This document shows, one piece after another, positions 61,683 to 64,000 of a DNA stretch of 64,000 nucleotides. Origin of the DNA: Actinomycetospora endophytica (lineage in GTDB: Bacteria > Actinomycetota > Actinomycetes > Mycobacteriales > Pseudonocardiaceae); NCBI RefSeq assembly GCF_021026375.1, contig NZ_JAJNDB010000002.1:558001-622000 (forward strand), read 5' to 3'. Made by a program: the position numbers and the translations under genes. Numbering within the stretch: the first letter of the stretch is position 1; every line of letters starts with the position of its first letter. The notes under the pieces are model-generated. The model did no database searches. It had not been told where the DNA came from and saw only the letters and a list, made by a program, of their open reading frames with translations.

Positions 61683-63235
61683 CCAGGACAGCCGTGCCCG
61701 AGGGCGTCGTCGACATCTACGGCGAGGCCGTCGACGCCGCCCTGGAGGGGGTCGACCCGACGGCGCCGCTGTGGTGCTTCGGCGACCAGCTCGGCCCGGC
61801 CGTGCACGGCCTGCCGCAGCATGCCGAGCGCGAGGTCGTGCTCGTCGAGTCCTCGGCCGTGCTGCGCCGCCGGCGCTACCACCGCCAGAAGCTCCACCTG
61901 CTGCTGTCCGGCATGCGCCACCTCGACGACGACCTCGGCGACCGCTCGGCCTACCACCGCACCACCACCTACCGCGAGGCGCTGGAGAAGGTGGGTCGAC
62001 CCGTCGTCGTGCACGAGCCGACGTCGTACGCCGCCGCCGAGTTCGTCGACCGGCTGCGCAAGGAGGGCCTGGTCGCGGCCGTCCTCCCGACGACGACGTT
62101 CGCGCGGCCGAGGACGGAGTTCGCGGCCTGGGCGGGCGACGCGAGCTCGTTCACGATGGAGAACTTCTACCGCGACCAGCGGCAGCGCTTCGACGTGCTG
62201 ATGGAGGGCGACGCGCCCGTCGGGGGCACCTGGAACCTCGACCACGACAACCGCGAGCAGCCCCCGAAGAAGGCCGGGACGCTCGGCGTCCCCGAACCGT
62301 GGTGGCCCACCGAGGACGGCATCGACGAGCAGGTGCGCGCCGACCTCGACGCGATGGCGCTCGACACCGTCGGGGCCGACGGACCCCGCTGGTTCGCGGT
62401 CACCCCCGACGAGGCGCACCAGGCGCTGCAGCGGTTCGTCGAGCACCGGCTCGACCCGTTCGGGCCCTTCGAGGACGCGGTGCTCTCCGGCGACCCGACC
62501 ATGGCGCACTCGCTGCTCTCGGTACCGCTCAACCTCGGGGTGCTGCACCCGCTCGACGCCGTGCACGCCGCGGAGCAGGCCCACCACGACGGCACCGCCC
62601 GGCTGAGCTCCGTCGAGGGCTTCGTGCGCCAGATCCTCGGCTGGCGCGAGTACATCTGGCACCTGTACTGGCACTTCGGGAAGGGCTACCACCGCAGCAA
62701 CCAGCTCGACGCGCGGCAGCAGTTGCCGCGGTGGTGGACCGAGCTCGACGGCGACGCGGTCACCGCCGCCTGCCTCTCGCACACCATGAACGAGGTCCGC
62801 GACCGCGGCTGGGTCCACCACATCCCGCGGCTGATGATCCTGGGCAACCACGCGCTGCAGCGCGGCTACCGGCCCAGCGCCCTGTCCGAATGGTTCACGA
62901 CGTCGTTCGTGGACGGCTTCGCGTGGGTGATGCCGCCCAACGTCGTCGGGATGAGCCAGCACGCTGACGGCGGGAAGCTCGCGACGAAGCCCTATGCCTC
63001 CGGTGGGGCGTACCTGAACAAGATGACCGACCACTGCGGTGACTGCGTGTTCGACCCGAAGGTCCGGGTGGGGGACAAGGCCTGCCCGTTCACTGCCGGC
63101 TACTGGCAGTTCGTGCACCGCCACGCGGACCTGCTGCGCGGCAACCACCGCACCTCGCGCGCCGTCGCGACCATGAACCGGCTGGCCGACCTCGACGCGC
63201 TGCTGGAGCAGGAGAAGGGCCGTACGGGGTTCTGA
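61679..63235 (+). CDS. FeS-BCP-type (6-4) photolyase / cryptochrome-like protein
   Basis: A 518-residue cryptochrome/photolyase-related protein of the iron-sulphur group (PhrB/CryB). It starts LWCFGDQLGPA and contains MENFYRDQRQRFDVLM, GTWNLDHDNR and MPPNVVGMSQHADGGKLATKPYASGGAYLNKM. Cys 365, 453, 456 and 469 have the same spacing as the 4Fe-4S ligands of Agrobacterium PhrB. It should repair (6-4) photoproducts with FAD and light. It is coupled to the upstream MFS gene. Confidence 0.88.
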   Translation: MTRTAVPEGVVDIYGEAVDAALEGVDPTAPLWCFGDQLGPAVHGLPQHAEREVVLVESSAVLRRRRYHRQKLHLLLSGMRHLDDDLGDRSAYHRTTTYREALEKVGRPVVVHEPTSYAAAEFVDRLRKEGLVAAVLPTTTFARPRTEFAAWAGDASSFTMENFYRDQRQRFDVLMEGDAPVGGTWNLDHDNREQPPKKAGTLGVPEPWWPTEDGIDEQVRADLDAMALDTVGADGPRWFAVTPDEAHQALQRFVEHRLDPFGPFEDAVLSGDPTMAHSLLSVPLNLGVLHPLDAVHAAEQAHHDGTARLSSVEGFVRQILGWREYIWHLYWHFGKGYHRSNQLDARQQLPRWWTELDGDAVTAACLSHTMNEVRDRGWVHHIPRLMILGNHALQRGYRPSALSEWFTTSFVDGFAWVMPPNVVGMSQHADGGKLATKPYASGGAYLNKMTDHCGDCVFDPKVRVGDKACPFTAGYWQFVHRHADLLRGNHRTSRAVATMNRLADLDALLEQEKGRTGF

Positions 63236-63258
63236 TCCGGCCTGGATACGGTAGGGAC

Positions 63259-64000
63259 ATGGCCAAGAACCAGCAGGCGGGCCGGTCGCGGCCGAACACA
63301 GCCAGCCGGGGGCGGAACCCGGTCTCGGGCGGGCGCCGCAAGCCCTCGGTCGGGAAGTCGCGGACACCGACGATCATCGCCGTCGTCGTGCTGGTGATCC
63401 TGGTCGGGGTGATCGGGGTCGCCGTGTACTCGGCGAACCAGACCAAGACCGCCGCGCAGCCGGCGAACCAGCCGATCACCCCGGTGAACGCGACCTACCA
63501 GACCCAGGTCCAGGGCTCCGTCGTCGTCGCGGGGAAGGGCCCGACCACGCTGGACGTCTACGAGGACGCCCAGTGCCCGGCCTGCAAGCAGTTCGAGCAG
63601 CTCGACGGGCAGAAGATCACCGACGGGCTGAACGCGGGCAAGCTCACCGTCCGGTACCACATGGTGAACCTGCTCGAGCAGAGCTCGAACCCGCCCGGCT
63701 ACTCGACCCTGGGCGGCAACGCGATCATGTGCGCCGCACAGAACGGCGGGTTCGCGACGCTGCACCGGACGCTGTACGACCGCCAGCCCGAGGAGGGCGG
63801 TGCCGGGTTCACCGTCGACGACCTCGTGACGATGGGGAAGAACTCCGGCGCGGGACCCGGGTACGAGGCGTGCGTCCGCAACAACACCTATGGCGCCGCG
63901 GTCTCCCAGAACTACCAGCAGGCGTCGTCCGACCCGGCTCTCCAGCAGCAGCAGGGCGGTCAGAGCGGGTTCGGTACGCCGACGATCCAGGTCAACGGCA
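63259..64000 (+). CDS. DsbA-like membrane-anchored thiol oxidoreductase (truncated by window end)
   Basis: The frame runs off the right edge after about 247 residues. It has a basic N-terminus, one helix (TPTIIAVVVLVILVGVIGVAVY), then a DsbA-like thioredoxin fold with C106-P-A-C109 in YEDAQCPACKQF, FTVDDLVTMG and GTPTIQVNG, the cis-Pro loop at the window end. It should act outside the membrane, forming disulphides. TACGGT (63247-63252) lies six nt before the ATG, suggesting a leaderless transcript. Confidence 0.82.
   Translation, partial: MAKNQQAGRSRPNTASRGRNPVSGGRRKPSVGKSRTPTIIAVVVLVILVGVIGVAVYSANQTKTAAQPANQPITPVNATYQTQVQGSVVVAGKGPTTLDVYEDAQCPACKQFEQLDGQKITDGLNAGKLTVRYHMVNLLEQSSNPPGYSTLGGNAIMCAAQNGGFATLHRTLYDRQPEEGGAGFTVDDLVTMGKNSGAGPGYEACVRNNTYGAAVSQNYQQASSDPALQQQQGGQSGFGTPTIQVNG

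Overview
This 64 kb window is chromosomal DNA of a high-GC actinobacterium that uses many GTG starts. Mycothiol-linked proteins (a mycoredoxin and an Rv2466c-type nitroreductase), WhiB7, a UPF0182 membrane protein and the AdnAB helicase-nuclease place it among mycothiol-producing Actinomycetota. A Pseudonocardiales-like genome is my best guess, inferred from gene order and gene content and not proven. No phage, plasmid, CRISPR array or intact insertion sequence is visible.

Layout. Positions 1-3667 hold the end of a Nit1C-type (nitrilase/cyanide-linked) operon: an AIR-synthase-related protein, two tandem carbon-nitrogen hydrolases (the second without catalytic Glu and Cys) and an MSMEG_0565-type glycosyltransferase. 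Next come a nitroreductase, an MFS exporter and an alkyltransferase-like protein. From 6.3 to 46.3 kb the backbone follows the Mycobacterium tuberculosis Rv3202c-Rv3193c order: adnA, adnB, nudC, mrx1, uvrD2, whiB7, ABC1 kinase, ThiF-like protein, DUF2342 metalloprotease, PDZ-Lon protease and UPF0182. Accessory genes interrupt it: a pirin/FAD-oxidoreductase/DoxX/gamma-glutamyltransferase/M20/SDR block (13.6-22.3 kb), an Lrp-like regulator with a divergent MFS pump (27-29.7 kb), and putA with a divergent PAS-AraC regulator (30-34.3 kb). Two identical initiator tRNAs with identical terminators follow at 46.3-46.7 kb.

From 46.8 kb come small genes, a GH3 lipoprotein, a coupled acyl-CoA dehydrogenase pair with an ABM protein and a DUF3500 protein, and the conserved block prfB, ftsE, ftsX, smpB, amidohydrolase and ssrA (tmRNA), linking cell division to ribosome rescue. 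The window ends with a pseudokinase-like membrane protein, an MFS pump coupled to an FeS-type (6-4) photolyase, and a truncated DsbA-like thiol protein.

Regulatory signals stand out. The whiB7 leader shows a WhiB7-type promoter, a 100-codon upstream ORF, an attenuator-like hairpin just after that ORF, and a 10-nt complementarity between the ORF end and the region before the whiB7 ribosome site. Six of seven convergent gene junctions carry a long palindrome, from several sequence families. Many genes have a TANNNT box 6-8 nt before the start codon, which indicates leaderless transcripts. A short in-frame repeat encoding Ala-Ser-Gly-Ala-Thr occurs in two unrelated enzymes.
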